Assembly: GCA_015143295.1 (NCBI GenBank)
Contig: CM026565.1
Location: 33,054,052-33,118,051, forward strand
Direction of reading: 5' to 3'
DNA length: 64,000 nt
Origin: Tetracentron sinense
Taxonomy: Eukaryota > Streptophyta > Magnoliopsida > Trochodendrales > Trochodendraceae
The notes under the pieces are model-generated. The model was not told where the DNA came from. It searched no databases and saw only the letters and a list, made by a program, of their open reading frames with translations. A program made the translations under genes and the position numbers. Shown piece after piece: positions 47,502-59,437 of the stretch (position 1 is the first letter of the stretch; every line of letters starts with the position of its first letter).

Positions 47502-47621
47502 AGAGAAAGTGAAGAAGATTTTATGTTAATTAAGCTTAATTAACTTCAATTAAAAGGGATGAAAGAATCAGAACCCTAAAATAAAATACTTGTTAACACA
47601 TAACACAAATTATACTTAGCC

Positions 47622-47870
47622 TTTTTTTTTTTTTTTTGAGACCCGGGGTTGCCCAACCCTTAGGGTCAGGACTAATCCCCAGGGATGGACAAGCGCCCTC
47701 AACCCGTCACACCGGGTAAGTCCAAAAAACCGTGCAGGAGCTGCCATCAAAGGGAGAGTAAGGAATGGAACCCAAGACCTCCCACATGGTGAGATGACCC
47801 AGGAGCCATTGGTCCACCCCTTACACACCCACACACACTCGGACCACAAGGCCATTACACCCACACATGC
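47622..47870 (-). mobile_element. SINE, third family, minus strand
   Basis: Begins with 16 T (its poly(A) tail read in reverse). The minus strand has GGGGTGGACCAATGGCTCCT (A-box-like) and CTTGGGTTCCATTCCTTAC (B-box-like). The same family lies at 27391-27590 and 57980-58155. Confidence 0.72.
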
Positions 47871-48430
47871 ACCCTCTTAGAAAGTGAAGAAGATGTTCCT
47901 TGTAATATTTGAAGCTAGGCAACAACAAAGCTAACTAGGTTTTTTTTTGTTTTTTGTAGGAATAATATTGGGTGACTAATAATCATTACATTTATAAAAT
48001 TTATTTAATTGAGATAAGAATGTTGAAATAGTTGAGTAGAAAGGGAAGAAATATAAGAAAAAGATAAAGGTATTTTAAAATTTTATTTGTAACTCTAAAA
48101 TTTATAAAATAATAGAGAGTCAACTGAAATTACCAATGACTTTATTAATAAACAATAAATTTGTATAGGTGAAGACTATAAATTGTGAAAAGAAAGCTAG
48201 AATTGACGTGAAAAGAGATGGTGTAGAAAAATTTCATAGCATTTGCTTTGACAAAAGTTTTAAAAGTTTGTAAACCCTAAATATTTTGAATAAAACACTT
48301 GTGATAACGATGATGATAAATTCTAAACTTGTTAAAAGAAGGTGAATGGGGAGTAGCATCAATCAAGGAAAACGTTTTTGGAAAATATTTAATGGACCAT
48401 GTACTATGCTATGTAACAAAATGATGCATG
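47871..48430. other. AT-rich stretch, nothing recognised
   Basis: No gene, repeat pair or RNA is supported. Confidence 0.4.
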
Positions 48431-48556
48431 TAGGGGTGTCAATGGGCTGGGCTTGGGCTTGGGCTTGTAGTTTGGTAATTTTTGAATAAGCCCGCCCAAG
48501 CCTGACACATTTACAAGAGGTTTTGAACCCCGAAATCGGCCGGCCGACACACCCTA
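48431..48556. mobile_element. hAT-type MITE, 126 bp
   Basis: Flanked by the exact 8-bp repeat GATGCATG (48423-48430 and 48557-48564). Ends TAGGGGTGTCAATGGGC and GGCCGGCCGACACACCCTA are inverted repeats typical of Ac-like hAT elements; the body repeats GGGCTTG. Confidence 0.9.
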
Positions 48557-48564
48557 GATGCATG

Positions 48565-49272
48565 GTCTAACAGCCAACAAATGTGGTTAATATTCACTCC
48601 CCCTCATGGTTCATCTATCCAAACTTAGTCTTTAAAAAAAATAAAAATTATAATTTAATTAAGCTTAATAATAATAATAAAAAAGAGTATTAAGGGGGAC
48701 AGGAGGACACCGCTACTCACTGCTAAAACTTTTTGGATCACAAGACACTCTCATAAAGCACATATTCACCACTCTACTGCCACGTGACAAGGACGGTCTC
48801 CAATTCCATACATGTGAAGACAACAATCGTCCTGAACAATAAGTTAATTTAATTTTCTAAAGAGGGCTCGGTCAAGACGAGGAGTAAATCGTAATTGGCC
48901 AAATGGCACCGTTTTCGATGGTCTGGTTAGGTTGACCTAATAAACGGGCCTTGACTGGAACCAACCTGAAAACCGAAACCCGACCCGGTTCTTACCAAAG
49001 CTCATTTTCTCAAGAATTGGTTACTATTATCGTGATAAAAGGAATAATACACTTGGGGAGAAAAATAAAGTAAGCTGAGTTTGAAATGAAGTAGTCTGAC
49101 ACGAGGATTGAGTCTAGAGAGAGAGAGAGAGAGCTCTCGAGCTCTGGTTTTCTCAGTTTGAGCTTCTCTAATGGCGACTCTCTGAAAAACCTGATTAACG
49201 TTTTAATCTGCATCTCAGCTCTTGAGTCTATCATATAGCTTCTATTTGTGTGGAGGATTGGAGAGATCGAAG
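48565..49272. promoter_or_regulatory. Upstream region of the IST1-like gene
   Basis: The first 120 bp holds a GGTTAAT-core fragment. A (GA)n tract at 49116-49132 followed by CTCTCGAGCTCTGG is likely to be in the 5' leader. No convincing TATA box was found, which fits a broadly expressed gene. Confidence 0.35.
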
Positions 49273-52200
49273 ATGTTGGATGGACTTTTAGGGCGAGGAT
49301 TTTCCTCGAAATGGTTAGAGTAGACACTCAGATCTTTTCTCCAGATCTATTTCTTTTCATGTGTTTCTCGATCGAGTTGATATGAGAAATGAAGAAATTA
49401 CAGTATCATCTATGGTTTTTATCTGTCTTTTATCTATTGGTTTTATGTTTTTGCGTTTTTGATGCAGTAAATCGTCGATCAAGCTTACAAAAACTCGAAT
49501 CAATGTTATCCAAAGGAAGAGGGCCGCAACGCAGAAGTTTCTGAAGAAAGATATCGCCGATCTACTCGCCAACGGCCTTGATATCAATGCCTATGGCAGG
49601 GTGACCTCCGATCTTTTGCTTTTCTTTTTCAATCTTTTGGAGTATTTGATTTAAATTTTTGGTCTAATTTTTATTAGAATTGCTAGTTTTGTTTTCTGCT
49701 TTGTGAAGTTCTATGTGATTTGTGTTGTTTTTTGGTATTTAATTCTTTCCCTTAATGTTAAATCTCGGCAATTGTTTGATTTTTTGTGGAGAATTAGTAG
49801 TAACCCATGCATGCTTGTCATAAACCTTCATGAATTTCCATCTCTCTCCTTAGTCCTTTCTGTAATCTCTATTTCTATGTATCTTATTAGAACCATCTAT
49901 AAGTAAGTTGGTGGGAGGCCCTTTCTGTAAATATGTGGTGTATGATGTAAGCGGTTTGAGCCTTCAATTTGTTTCCCTAATTCCTCTGTAGATAACTTGG
50001 ATAGATTATGTTTCTTTAGAGGAGCAAATAAAGCTTCATTTGGGTTGGACTTCTTATTTATCTGTATCTTTTTTGATTCTGTGGGGCTCTTCCTTTTATG
50101 GCTGCTGTTTTACGACCTGAAAGTGTTCCCTCAGCAATCAAAAATTCTGCACTTGCTTGAGTTGTTGATGTTTGAAGCCTCAAAGTAGAATTTTTTCTTC
50201 TTTATATGTAGATTGATGATTTCATCTACTGAATACATATCTTGGTTAGAATAAGAAGTCTTTATAATTTATTGGTGACCATTTCTTAATGAAGTAAAAT
50301 GTGTATATATATATATATATATATCAAAATATTTGTGTGGACCTTTAATCATTAAAAATTGAACTCTTGCGATAACCTTCAGAGAAGAAGAAAGCAGAAA
50401 TCCCTCCCTCAGGTATGCATTTTGTACAGGGAAGATAGGGAGTTTCTTTACAGAGTCGCTAGTAGAATTTGGCAACATTTCCTTTCCCTAATGACGGTTT
50501 GGGCTTCCCCTCTTGACATCTTGGATTTCTTGTTCTTATGGTATCCAATTATTTAGGGCATTAGAGGCAGGACGTTGTGGCGTAGCAAGATTCATGCAAT
50601 CCTTTGACCGATTTGGGAAGAAAGAAATAGTATAATCTTTTTGGATAAGGCTGCTAGTTTACCCCTTTGATTGAAAAAATAGAGTATAGATTGGTGTCTC
50701 TCCTCTTTTCAAGGTTTTGCAGAGTATAGAAATCATAAGAGACCGGAGGACGGATGCTATCTCATATCCTCTCCTAAGACAAAATAAAAATTTTATGGTC
50801 CCTTCCCCTCAAGGCTATGTCAAGCTTAACTTTGAAGGATTTTTTTGGGGAACCCTACTGATCTGATGGGTATTGGCAGGCTGGCTATCAATGATGAAGG
50901 CACAATTATCTCTTTATTTGATTCCAGTCAGGGTTTCTACATCAAATTTTGCAGAGATTCTAGCTTTCAAACATGGAATTAATCTTTTTAAACCATGCAG
51001 TCCCATCTTCTCATAGTCGAAGGCAATTCAAAGAACCCTATTTGATAGGAAGTGTGGAGCCTGCCTCGATTGAACATCCTACCCCTGTTCTCGTGGATTT
51101 TTTGAGGGGTACTTTGGTATTTTCGACTTTTGTTATGTAGCCCTAATTCTATTAATAATAGGTGGGCGGCTATTGTGATTTTTAGATCGCGACTTTGTAT
51201 TTCTTTTTTGCTCCAGATCATAGTGAAATCTCAGCGACTCCGTGGACGTACCTCAACTTGAGGGAACCACGTAAATCTTTGTTTTTGCGTGTGCTTATTC
51301 CTGTTCCTGTTCCTTTTTCTGTCTATTTTCGTGTCTCATAGATTTTGTTTTAGGGTTCATTCCCTAACACTATTGTGCTAAGTGTCATGGTCTTAGTAAT
51401 GGCGTAGTTCCATGATCGTGATGATGGTCCGGGGTGGCCTAGATATTGGCAAACAATGCCAATGTCATGCCTAGGTGATAGGCGATGCACTATGCAAGTG
51501 TAGCGCAACATGATGCAATGTGCCTTAGTGTTGGGGTGCCATGGTGCTTAGTATATAAGTACTACATGAAGTTTGAAGGGACACAAAGGTGTCTTGATGT
51601 TGGGTATGAGGTACCATGGTTTGGGCGAGGTGCCCATGATGATTTGTTGGGTGTAACTCAAGTCAGGCATTTTATCAGACACATGGTGAGTAGTGTTGTG
51701 GGGCCCACATGACATGTTGAAAGCCAAGCTGATAGTATCTTCATTCGAAGAGAAAGTCGATACAAGTTGAATGGCGCAGACGGTTCACTGAGATTCGATG
51801 TTTCCTCTAGAAAGGGGTCGAAGGCTTAGCATCCACCTTGAGGGGAAAGGTCGTGCTCTACCTCTCCTTGTGGCACATGTTGGGCCACTTAGTGAGCAAC
51901 CTCAAAGGAGTTGGGGGCGGGCTTTAGGATCCTAAAGGAGGTCTTAGGGTCTCCTTGGATTGTCAGCGGTGCATCCAAGGACATTGCAAAGGAGTCAATC
52001 ATCCTACAATTGTGCAGAGTTTTCGAACTGTCGGCCTTAGGCATACGTTATGCATCATGATCGGCTAGGAGGGATGCGAGTTACCTTGAGATACTCGGTC
52101 ATGGACGGAAGATTGTGTTGTGGGCTACCATACCCTCAATGCTTGGTGGGTGGGGCAGTGATACTCTTAAGCTATTTGTGATGCGTGAGAATGATTGATA

Positions 52201-55200
52201 GTCGTGTTTGAGAGTGTCGAGCTGTGTTGGATGTTCAGCTTGATCAGGGAACCTTAGCAGTCTGCAATATGTGTGGGATGGAACCTCGGTGACGCGGGAA
52301 CCCTATTAGTTGGATGAGTGTTGGGCGCATCGAGTGCGACACAATGAAGTGACGCGTTGGCTAGCTAAGCGCATTTTAGCGGATGAGACTTGGTAGCGAG
52401 TTCTACCTTGTCGTAGCATCATGGCATAAGACGTTGGGTCTGTTCAGTGTTCGGATAGTGCATGGATGGCCTTGATCAATGGATGATTGAGGCGTCACAC
52501 GTTTGTTTCCTAAATAATAAAATTTGACCGTGACATATGAGAACTTCTAGAGGTTCGTGGAGGTATGCTCACGTGATTAATGAGATTCGAGTCATGGAAA
52601 TGACAAAAAATATTTCTTTTCTTTGGATTCTGATGCCTGCTAATGCCCTTATTGACCACCTGACCAAAGAAAAGGGGGGTGGGGTTTATAGGTGCATAAT
52701 TACTGAGATTTTCTATGATTTGTAATATTCTCTGTCTCTTTCCTTTTTCTTGCTTTCTATTATGTCCCTTCCTCTCCAATCTAGGGGATCTTATTTTATG
52801 TTTTCTTTACTTAAATTACTTACGTTATCAGTAAAAAAAAAAGATTATTCACTAAAGCTTCTCTGACCTACTGATTTGTGTTTTGTCTTTAAATCTCGTT
52901 CCTTCATATCTTGATATTCTCCTGAGAAAGATTTCTTTTTCTTTTTCTTGGTGGTGAAACAGGCTGAAGGACTCCTAGCTGAGCTGAACATTTCATCCTG
53001 TTATGATTTCGTAGACCAATGTTGTGTGTGTATTTTGAAGCAGCTCTCAGTCATGCAAAAAGAGAGGTATGTGTGGCTGTACCACTTCTGTTCTCATAAA
53101 ATTGGTTGCTGTAATTTGCAAGTTAATTATCTACTGTTGTTGTTGTTTTCCTAGCATTGAAATATAAGCTTGCATTCTCATTTTTCGTTATGTTATGCTG
53201 TATTCACTATTGTGTACACTAGCTGCTGCATAATTTTCCAATTTCTTGTATGTCAAGATATGTGTTTTTATAGATTCACATATAAATACATACATATATG
53301 TCTGTGCAACATATAGATACATACATACTACATACATATATGTAGGCATGCATGTGATATCACTAAAAGCTTATTAAAAAGTGGGGAAAATGCAAGAGAA
53401 GTAAAACAAAAAGGCAAAAGAAAATAAACACTACGTCCACATATTCTATTCACAATCCAAATCCTCTCTAAAAACTTCACCTTTTAGATAGGGCGTTTGC
53501 TTTATACGACAGGATATACAGATGTAAAAAATCATTCATTACGGAGCATGCTGGCATAATAACAACATTTTTATATGTGTACAGATGTTAATAGCATGTT
53601 TGTATGTATTCAGATATCAGAAATCAGTCATTTATGAGCCCATGCATACATGCATTATGTATAATGAGTTTTGCTTGATAAAGGGGATATAAAAATAGGG
53701 ATGAATGCATATGGCTGCCATCCTTTTAGGTGAGCTGCTTCCTATCACTTTTGTTGTTTCAATTTATATTCAGTTGATGTCAGTTTAGGTAATCATCTAT
53801 TCCAAGTTCAACCACCCACACATACCGCTTACGACATATTCCTTCTATTTAATATATTTATAACTTCCTTAGTGAAGCAATAAAAAAAGTAAAAAAAATT
53901 GAAGAATATATTGGAGTTTCTGTGTACAATTTTGTAGTCACATCAAATGATCCATGTCATACAATATGGGTGCAGGCTGCAGAGTCTGCTAGATCATCAG
54001 TATAGGTAATTGAACATCCAATCTCAATAATCTGGTCTGAGTGTACACAATAAAGCATCTCACCTTATTTTCTTTGGGCCCCTAGAGCCTAGAGGAACTC
54101 GTACAATCCCATTTGTGAAGAGTAGGGTGAGTAGCATCATACCCTGGAAAGCAGATATAGTCTATTGTCGTCTTTCCGAGAGCAGGTAGTAGAAAAGGAC
54201 ATGATAGGAGCAAATATCTGCATATGATTTGGGACAATTCAAAAATGTGAAAATCAGATTTTCAGATTGTTTTCATCAGTGTTATGGGCACTTCAGATTT
54301 CCCAAATTTTTCTGTGTCGGAACCTTGGCACGACATGACACTCTTATGGCACATCATGACACTCTTTGGTATGTTCCTATACTGTGCCATGGTGATATCA
54401 GCATTATGGTTAGGGACGTGGTGCCTCAAGTATGCCGTGCCATTTAAAAGAATAATAATAATTTTTTTATTGACAGGATTTTTTGTCAAGTTATGTAGCT
54501 ATTCTGAAAACATCGAAGAATATTTACTAGGAAAGCAACAATATTTACTAGGAGAGCAACGTGTCTCTCTCTCTCTCTATTTGAGTATTTTCTTAATAAC
54601 TTTGGTATATACTTTTTTAAAAAAAAATTTGTGGGACAGGTTATTCCTCCATCTCTCTATCTGTTTTTTTTCTTTGAGTTATAATTTATTCACACACACA
54701 CACATATATATATATAAAATCATTTCTAAAAAATGTGTACGTTCGTGTTTCCATATTGAGATTTTTAGAGCTTGTTATGCCGAACACCTCTAGACACTTG
54801 GACACTTGGCCCCATATTACATGCCTAGGTAACACTGGTTTTCATGCACTAAAGCATCTCGCCTTATTTTCTTTGGGTATTTGAGGGGAACATATCATTG
54901 CATTATTGAAGAGTTGGATCAATTAGCATCAAACCTACGGGAAACCGCTGACTTGGAGGAAAGCGGATAAAGGCAATGGGAGTATTTAGGAAAGAAGTAG
55001 TAGAAAAGGATGTGATAGGGGCAAACATCAGCATATGGTAAGAAAGTCAAAAATGTGAATTTTTGTTTTCAAAATGTTTAATTCAAGGCCCTAACATGAT
55101 TCGACTTCTTTATTGCTTAGAGTTTGCAGATTCCTTAATTTTTCCCTTTCTTTTTGCTTTATGATTTAACTATTGGAGTATGATTTTCACATATCTCCCC

Positions 55201-57572
55201 ATAATCATTTTCTTTGTAGGGAATGCCCGGAGGAATGCAAGGAAGCTTTACCAACCCTGATGTTTGCTGCAGCAAGGTTTGCTGATTTGCCAGAGTTACG
55301 TGACCTCAGGGATATATTTTCTGAGAGATATGGGAATTCCCTGGAATCTTTTGTGAACCAAGAGGTGTTAATCTATACATCCACTCCACTCTTAATTGAG
55401 TATTTGTGTTCCTAAAAAATCATTTTATTTATAACTACTTGCTTACTTGCTTATGTTTAGTTTGCTGAGAAGTTAACCAAGCCTCCTAAGATGGAGAAGA
55501 AGCTCCAGTTAATGCAAGAAATAGCACAGGAATTCTCTATAAAATGGGACTTCAGGGCTTTTGAACAGAAGATGTATAACCCCCCTGCATCTGCACAGGT
55601 AAGCTTCCTCGGATATTCTCATTCCCCTCTGAATGCATAACATTCAAATCTGAAGGGAATGGAGGCAGACAGTGGGAATAATAAGAATTTTTTAAAGATT
55701 TATAGTGTACCCAAGTCCCAAAATAGCATTGCTTTGTGTACTTTTAGATGTGACAAATTTCCTAAATAAAATACAGATTACAAAAAAAAGAAATATTTTA
55801 GAGACCTCTCACATATACTGAAATGAATACTTTTCTACATGTAAAGTTTCTTGCAATGCCTGACCCTTTTGCAGGACCGACCTAAGAAACACGAGTCTTT
55901 CCATGAAACCAATGGTGATGGATACAAAGTGCGGAGCCGTAATGATGGCACCGTTCCAAAAAGAGACAATCAAAGTGATTCATCTCGCGGAAGGCGGGAA
56001 CTCACTGATGCTGGGCACAAATCATGTAATGGCAGGGAGGACCCTTTTTTGAAAAGGGAAGACCAGGACCTTTCATCTCGCGGGAGGCGGGATGTTGCTG
56101 ATATCGGGCAAAAATCACACAACCACAGGGAGGACACTGTCCCAAAAAGATTCGACCAGGACCTTTCTCATGGAAGAAGGGAAGTTACTGGTGAAGGATA
56201 CAAATCACACAACAGCAAGGATGGTGTTTCAAAAGATGTTTCATCTAGAGGAAAGCGGGAAGTCATTGATGCAGGGTACAAACCACACAACAGCAGGGAG
56301 GATGCTGTTTTGAAAAGTGACAACCTGAACCTTTCTTCTCGTGGAAGACAGGAAGTCATTGATGATGGATACAAACCTCACAATAGCAGGAAAGGTGCAA
56401 TCCTAAAAAGAGACAATCAGGACGCTGCCTCTCATGTAAGACGACAATTCACTGGTGATGGGCATAAACAGTGGAACGACAGGGAAGATAACGTCTTTGA
56501 GAATTACAACCTGGACGGTTCATCTAATGGGAGACAGGAACCTATTTATGATGGATACAAATTGCGTAATGGTAGAGACGATACTATTCCTAAAAGAGAG
56601 AAAAAGGAAATCTTGTCTCATGAAAGACCAGAGTTAACTCCTAGTTATATAATAAGACAGGAGGGTAAGACGGATAGTAAAGATACCCCAATTGCAGGTA
56701 ATAGTCGCAATGGTCAACGCAGTCATTCAAAAATGGTTTCTGAGGAAGAAGAAAATAGTATGAAGCCCTACTACCATAATGCCATCCCTCCGCCTTATGT
56801 CAAGCCAAAAGGTGGCAAGTACGAAACCAACTTAGAAGGTCGGCATGCTGGTTCTGACTGTAATGGAGCTCCCATGGATCCTCGAACCTTCGACAGAAAC
56901 ATTGCCAATAACAGGTCAGAGAGGATCCAAACAGGATTAGACCATGTCGATTACGAAAGGCAGGTGGTTGGACCTGCAAGAGTGAATGGTCATGATGAAG
57001 AGAAGGAATACCATCATCAAGGTGATTTGGTTGGTGACGCCAATCCAAAGCCAAGATCAAGCAGGAGGCGCATGAAATCTCCACTCAGTCATGACAACAT
57101 CGAAAATGTTGATGGTGCTGGAGTTGTGAAGAGACATCCAAGTGGCAGGAGAAGAAATGACGCAAGACAGGGCTTGCACACCTTATTAGATGATGATCAT
57201 GATAGGACGGATGAAGAGGAAAAGATGATGGATAGACTGTTAATGCACTACAGTAAGAAACAGTCAACCTACGAACCACGCAAGGTAAGATCAAAGTTGA
57301 AAGGTCCTCCTTCGCTTCATGTCCCTGCTTATGATGGTGAATCCCCATGCTATGAAGGCCGGGACCACTTGAACTCCGAGTTGCGTCCTTCTCCAGTTAG
57401 AGCATTGTCTCTCCCTCCTGAACAAACAACTCTAACGGAGGCAGCAAGGGGACCTGCACGTGCTACTTCCTTTCAGCCTGATATGTTGAACCCTGCAGGG
57501 CACGTCCATCCTAAGCTACCGGATTATGATGATTTGGCCGCCCGGTTTGCAGCCCTTAGAAAGGGGAGATGA
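49273..57572 (+). CDS. IST1-like protein (ESCRT-III associated)
   Basis: Exons: 49273-49313, 49468-49600, 52963-53066, 55220-55364, 55461-55598, 55875-57572; all borders GT-AG and phases agree, giving 752 residues. Residues 1 to about 180 are an IST1 (DUF292) domain: MLDGLLGRGFSSKC, IKLTKTRINVIQRKRAA, KFLKKDIADLLANGLDINAY, ECPEECKEALPTLMFAAARF, PELRDLRDIFSERYG. The family binds ESCRT-III subunits and SKD1/LIP5 and acts at endosomes in multivesicular body sorting. Residues 200-441 are eight tandem units of about 31 residues rich in Arg, Asp, Ser and Gly. The C-terminus, LPDYDDLAARFAALRKGR, resembles a MIT-interacting motif, the expected contact to SKD1 or LIP5. Introns 2 (3.4 kb) and 3 (2.2 kb) are long; intron 2 holds retroelement debris. 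The start is the first ATG, matching the conserved family N-terminus. Confidence 0.93.
50400..51045 (+). mobile_element. LINE fragment in intron 2 of the IST1-like gene
   Basis: In broken frames on the plus strand it reads FLYRVASRIWQHFLSL (zf-RVT region), IWEERNSIIF, then YVKLNFEGFF, GRLAINDEGTIIS and FAEILAFKHGI, the order zf-RVT then RNase H of plant L1 LINEs. It has several frameshifts and no start or tail. A second, independent LINE copy relative to 2435-8960. Confidence 0.65.
51054..51376 (+). mobile_element. Possible lone Copia-type LTR in intron 2
   Basis: Starts TGTGGAGCC and ends TTCATTCCCTAACA; near the end it reads GACTCCGTGGACGTACCTCAA and GAACCACGTAAATCTTTGT, phrases seen in the R/U5 part of many plant Copia LTRs. 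No partner LTR or clear target repeat was found, so it is a fossil fragment of uncertain borders. Confidence 0.45.
51377..52962. other. Rest of intron 2, unrecognised
   Basis: 51400-52500 has higher GC content and many short TGATGC/GGTGCC phrases, unlike the surrounding intron, so it is probably inserted sequence, but I recognise no family. 52500-52962 looks like ordinary intron with a pyrimidine-rich end. Confidence 0.3.
54051..55065. repeat. Duplicated ~210-bp segment inside intron 3
   Basis: TAAAGCATCTCACCTTATTT (54051) recurs as AAAGCATCTCGCCTTATTTT (54851), and both continue to GTAGTAGAAAAGGAxxTGATAG and GCATATG followed by CAAAAATGTGAA. The copies are diverged and about 800 bp apart. 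A CA/TA microsatellite lies between them (54692-54716). Confidence 0.6.
55911..56636 (+). repeat. In-frame ~93-bp tandem repeat, eight units, in IST1-like exon 6
   Basis: Each unit encodes about 31 residues of the pattern DxGYKxHNxREDxVxKRxNQD followed by SSRGRREV. Lengths by unit are 31, 31, 30, 26, 31, 31, 31, 31, all in frame. The units are diverged from one another, so the array is not brand new. Confidence 0.88.
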
Positions 57573-58681
57573 ACGGTAAGAGCAAGCAAAATTCAGAATC
57601 TATATCTTATCACAAGTGAGTCCATTGTGCTCTTCTCACATTTGTTTCCCTTTGGCGGGATTTTCTGTTCTCTATTATTTGTGGCGTCTATAGTAATAGT
57701 TTCTGTTCAGTTCTTCTCTCCCTCTCATTCCAGCTCCTGTTGTCAGACTCCTCTGATTGTAAAATTTGTAATCTCTAGATGACTAAGATTCTACTCGGTA
57801 ATACATAGAAATTGAGAGAGGGATTGTAATTTTTTAGTGTCAGAATTCCATTACTGAGAGCTTATATTCCATTTTCATTAGTTTTTAACTACAGAGTTTA
57901 TTTTATTTTATTTTTATTTTATTTTGTGGTAATGAGGGACATCCCAGAATTTTACTTGTTTCTTGATTTTATTTTGGGGTAACGGAGGGTGTCCCAAACT
58001 CTTTGAGGTAAGGACTAGTCCCTTCGGGTGTCCACACCGACCCACTCGATATTTTCCCTATTGACACCATGGGAAGTCAAGGAGTGAGAATTGAATACAA
58101 CCACAGGAAGCAAGCCCAGGGATGCTGACCAACTGCACCAACCCTGGTGGGTAAAATTGTTGGTATTTCTATCAGGTAAGTCCTTTTTTTTTTTTTAGTC
58201 AGAGGGTTGATAATCTACTCTTTTTTTTTGGTAGAAGGGTTGATAATCTACTTGCAAAGTCCTAGGAGATCAATCTCAACACACATAATGTAGTGCTTTG
58301 GAGAAATTCAGTGAAGGGTGGGATTTGAACCCAAACCTAACGGGTGGGACTTGAATCCGAGCCTAGAGTATGGACAGGGACAATCTATCCGTTACTTGTA
58401 ATAATAAAACAGCCGGAGGAAATCTCAGGTAGGGCGATATACCCTTGTCAGCTTCCAAGCAAAGATTGTGATGGCTTATATTAAGGTGAATTACCAAAAT
58501 AACCTCGAATGTCAGAAACGCCCCAGAAGATCAGAGCAAAAGGCCCCTGCCCCTAATCCCTCAAGATTCTCTTTCCATCTCCTTTCCTTGTCAAAGGAAA
58601 GAAAGCACTCTTTCCCGCCAAAAAGCTTCTCATTCTCATATATTACAGTCCCTGCACTCTTACTGTCCATTCTAGAGAGAG
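57573..58681. other. Intergenic: IST1-like 3' end, SINE, promoter of next gene
   Basis: 57573-57900 is probable 3' UTR. About 57980-58155 is a minus-strand SINE of the 47.6-kb family (CAAACTCTTTGAGGTAAGGA, GGACTAGTCCCTTCGGG in plus; GGTTGGTGCAGTTGGTCAGC in minus). 58310-58360 carries GGGTGGGATTTGAACCCAAA, another possible SINE trace. CATATATTA at 58637-58645 is a candidate TATA box for the gene starting at 58682. Confidence 0.5.
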
Positions 58682-59437
58682 ATGCAGGGCACATCTAAGT
58701 TGGTGATGGGAGCAACACTAATAATGGCAGTGAGCCTTGCCATAGTGTTAGGCCTAGTCCTCGTATTCTTGGCTGAGCTCTACTGCTCTCTCTTACTCCG
58801 CAAGCGTCGCTTCCGAATCACCACCTCCGCTCACTCCCCACAACAACAAGACCTCTTAGTTCCTCCTCCCAGTATCCTCTATGCACACGGTGTTCTTCAG
58901 GCTCCAAGAAGCTTCCTCTTCCCAGCCATTATCACCAAAGAAGAAGAAAATCAACAGAATTCCGAGCCTCACCACGTTCACGAAAGCCAAACTCAAGAAC
59001 CAACTGGCCTCTCCTCCGCTTCATTTCCATCTCCTTCTTACTTATCTGTTCCTTCACCTCGGCCAATTCAAGAAGCTACATTACAAGGTAGTGGTGATGA
59101 GCATCTTGTGTACATTTCTAATCCCATTTACGACAATAACAGTCCGAGCAGAGCCGGTACCGGTACCCCATTCGAAACCCCGGATACTTCGCCTTCCCGT
59201 TTAGAAATGGATGGTTCATCTGGTGATGACGAGAATGCCCAAGTATCTCAATCTAGTCCCTCGTCACTCCCAATTACACCGCCACTGTCTCCAATGAAGA
59301 AGCTCCCGGCCGAGGCTTGTTCGGTGTCGCTGAGAGATGCACGGTGTCTCGGGACTTCAGGGAGCGATTCCAATAGTAATAATGCTCTATCATCGTCCTC
59401 ATCTTCAGGCTCTCCTTGTACTTCTCCTTCATGGTGA
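58682..59437 (+). CDS. Small single-pass membrane protein, Ser/Pro-rich tail
   Basis: A single-exon frame of 251 residues. Residues about 8-34 form one hydrophobic helix (TLIMAVSLAIVLGLVLVFLA), followed by the basic cluster RKRRFR, so the long tail should be cytosolic. The tail is rich in Ser, Pro and acidic residues and looks disordered, with short motifs FETPDTSPSRLE, PITPPLSPMKKLP and a C-terminal Ser-rich stretch ending SPCTSPSW; the SP and TP sites look like phosphorylation targets. I do not recognise the family and give no function. Coding is supported by the well-formed leader, TATA candidate and codon use better than in overlapping frames. It lies 1.1 kb after the IST1-like gene, same strand, with no sign of a functional link. 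Confidence 0.78.
   Translation: MQGTSKLVMGATLIMAVSLAIVLGLVLVFLAELYCSLLLRKRRFRITTSAHSPQQQDLLVPPPSILYAHGVLQAPRSFLFPAIITKEEENQQNSEPHHVHESQTQEPTGLSSASFPSPSYLSVPSPRPIQEATLQGSGDEHLVYISNPIYDNNSPSRAGTGTPFETPDTSPSRLEMDGSSGDDENAQVSQSSPSSLPITPPLSPMKKLPAEACSVSLRDARCLGTSGSDSNSNNALSSSSSSGSPCTSPSW

Noticed and set aside
54284-54793. A 169-residue plus-strand frame in intron 3 of the IST1-like gene
   Set aside because: It is low complexity, ends in a CA/TA microsatellite, and lies between well-supported exons.
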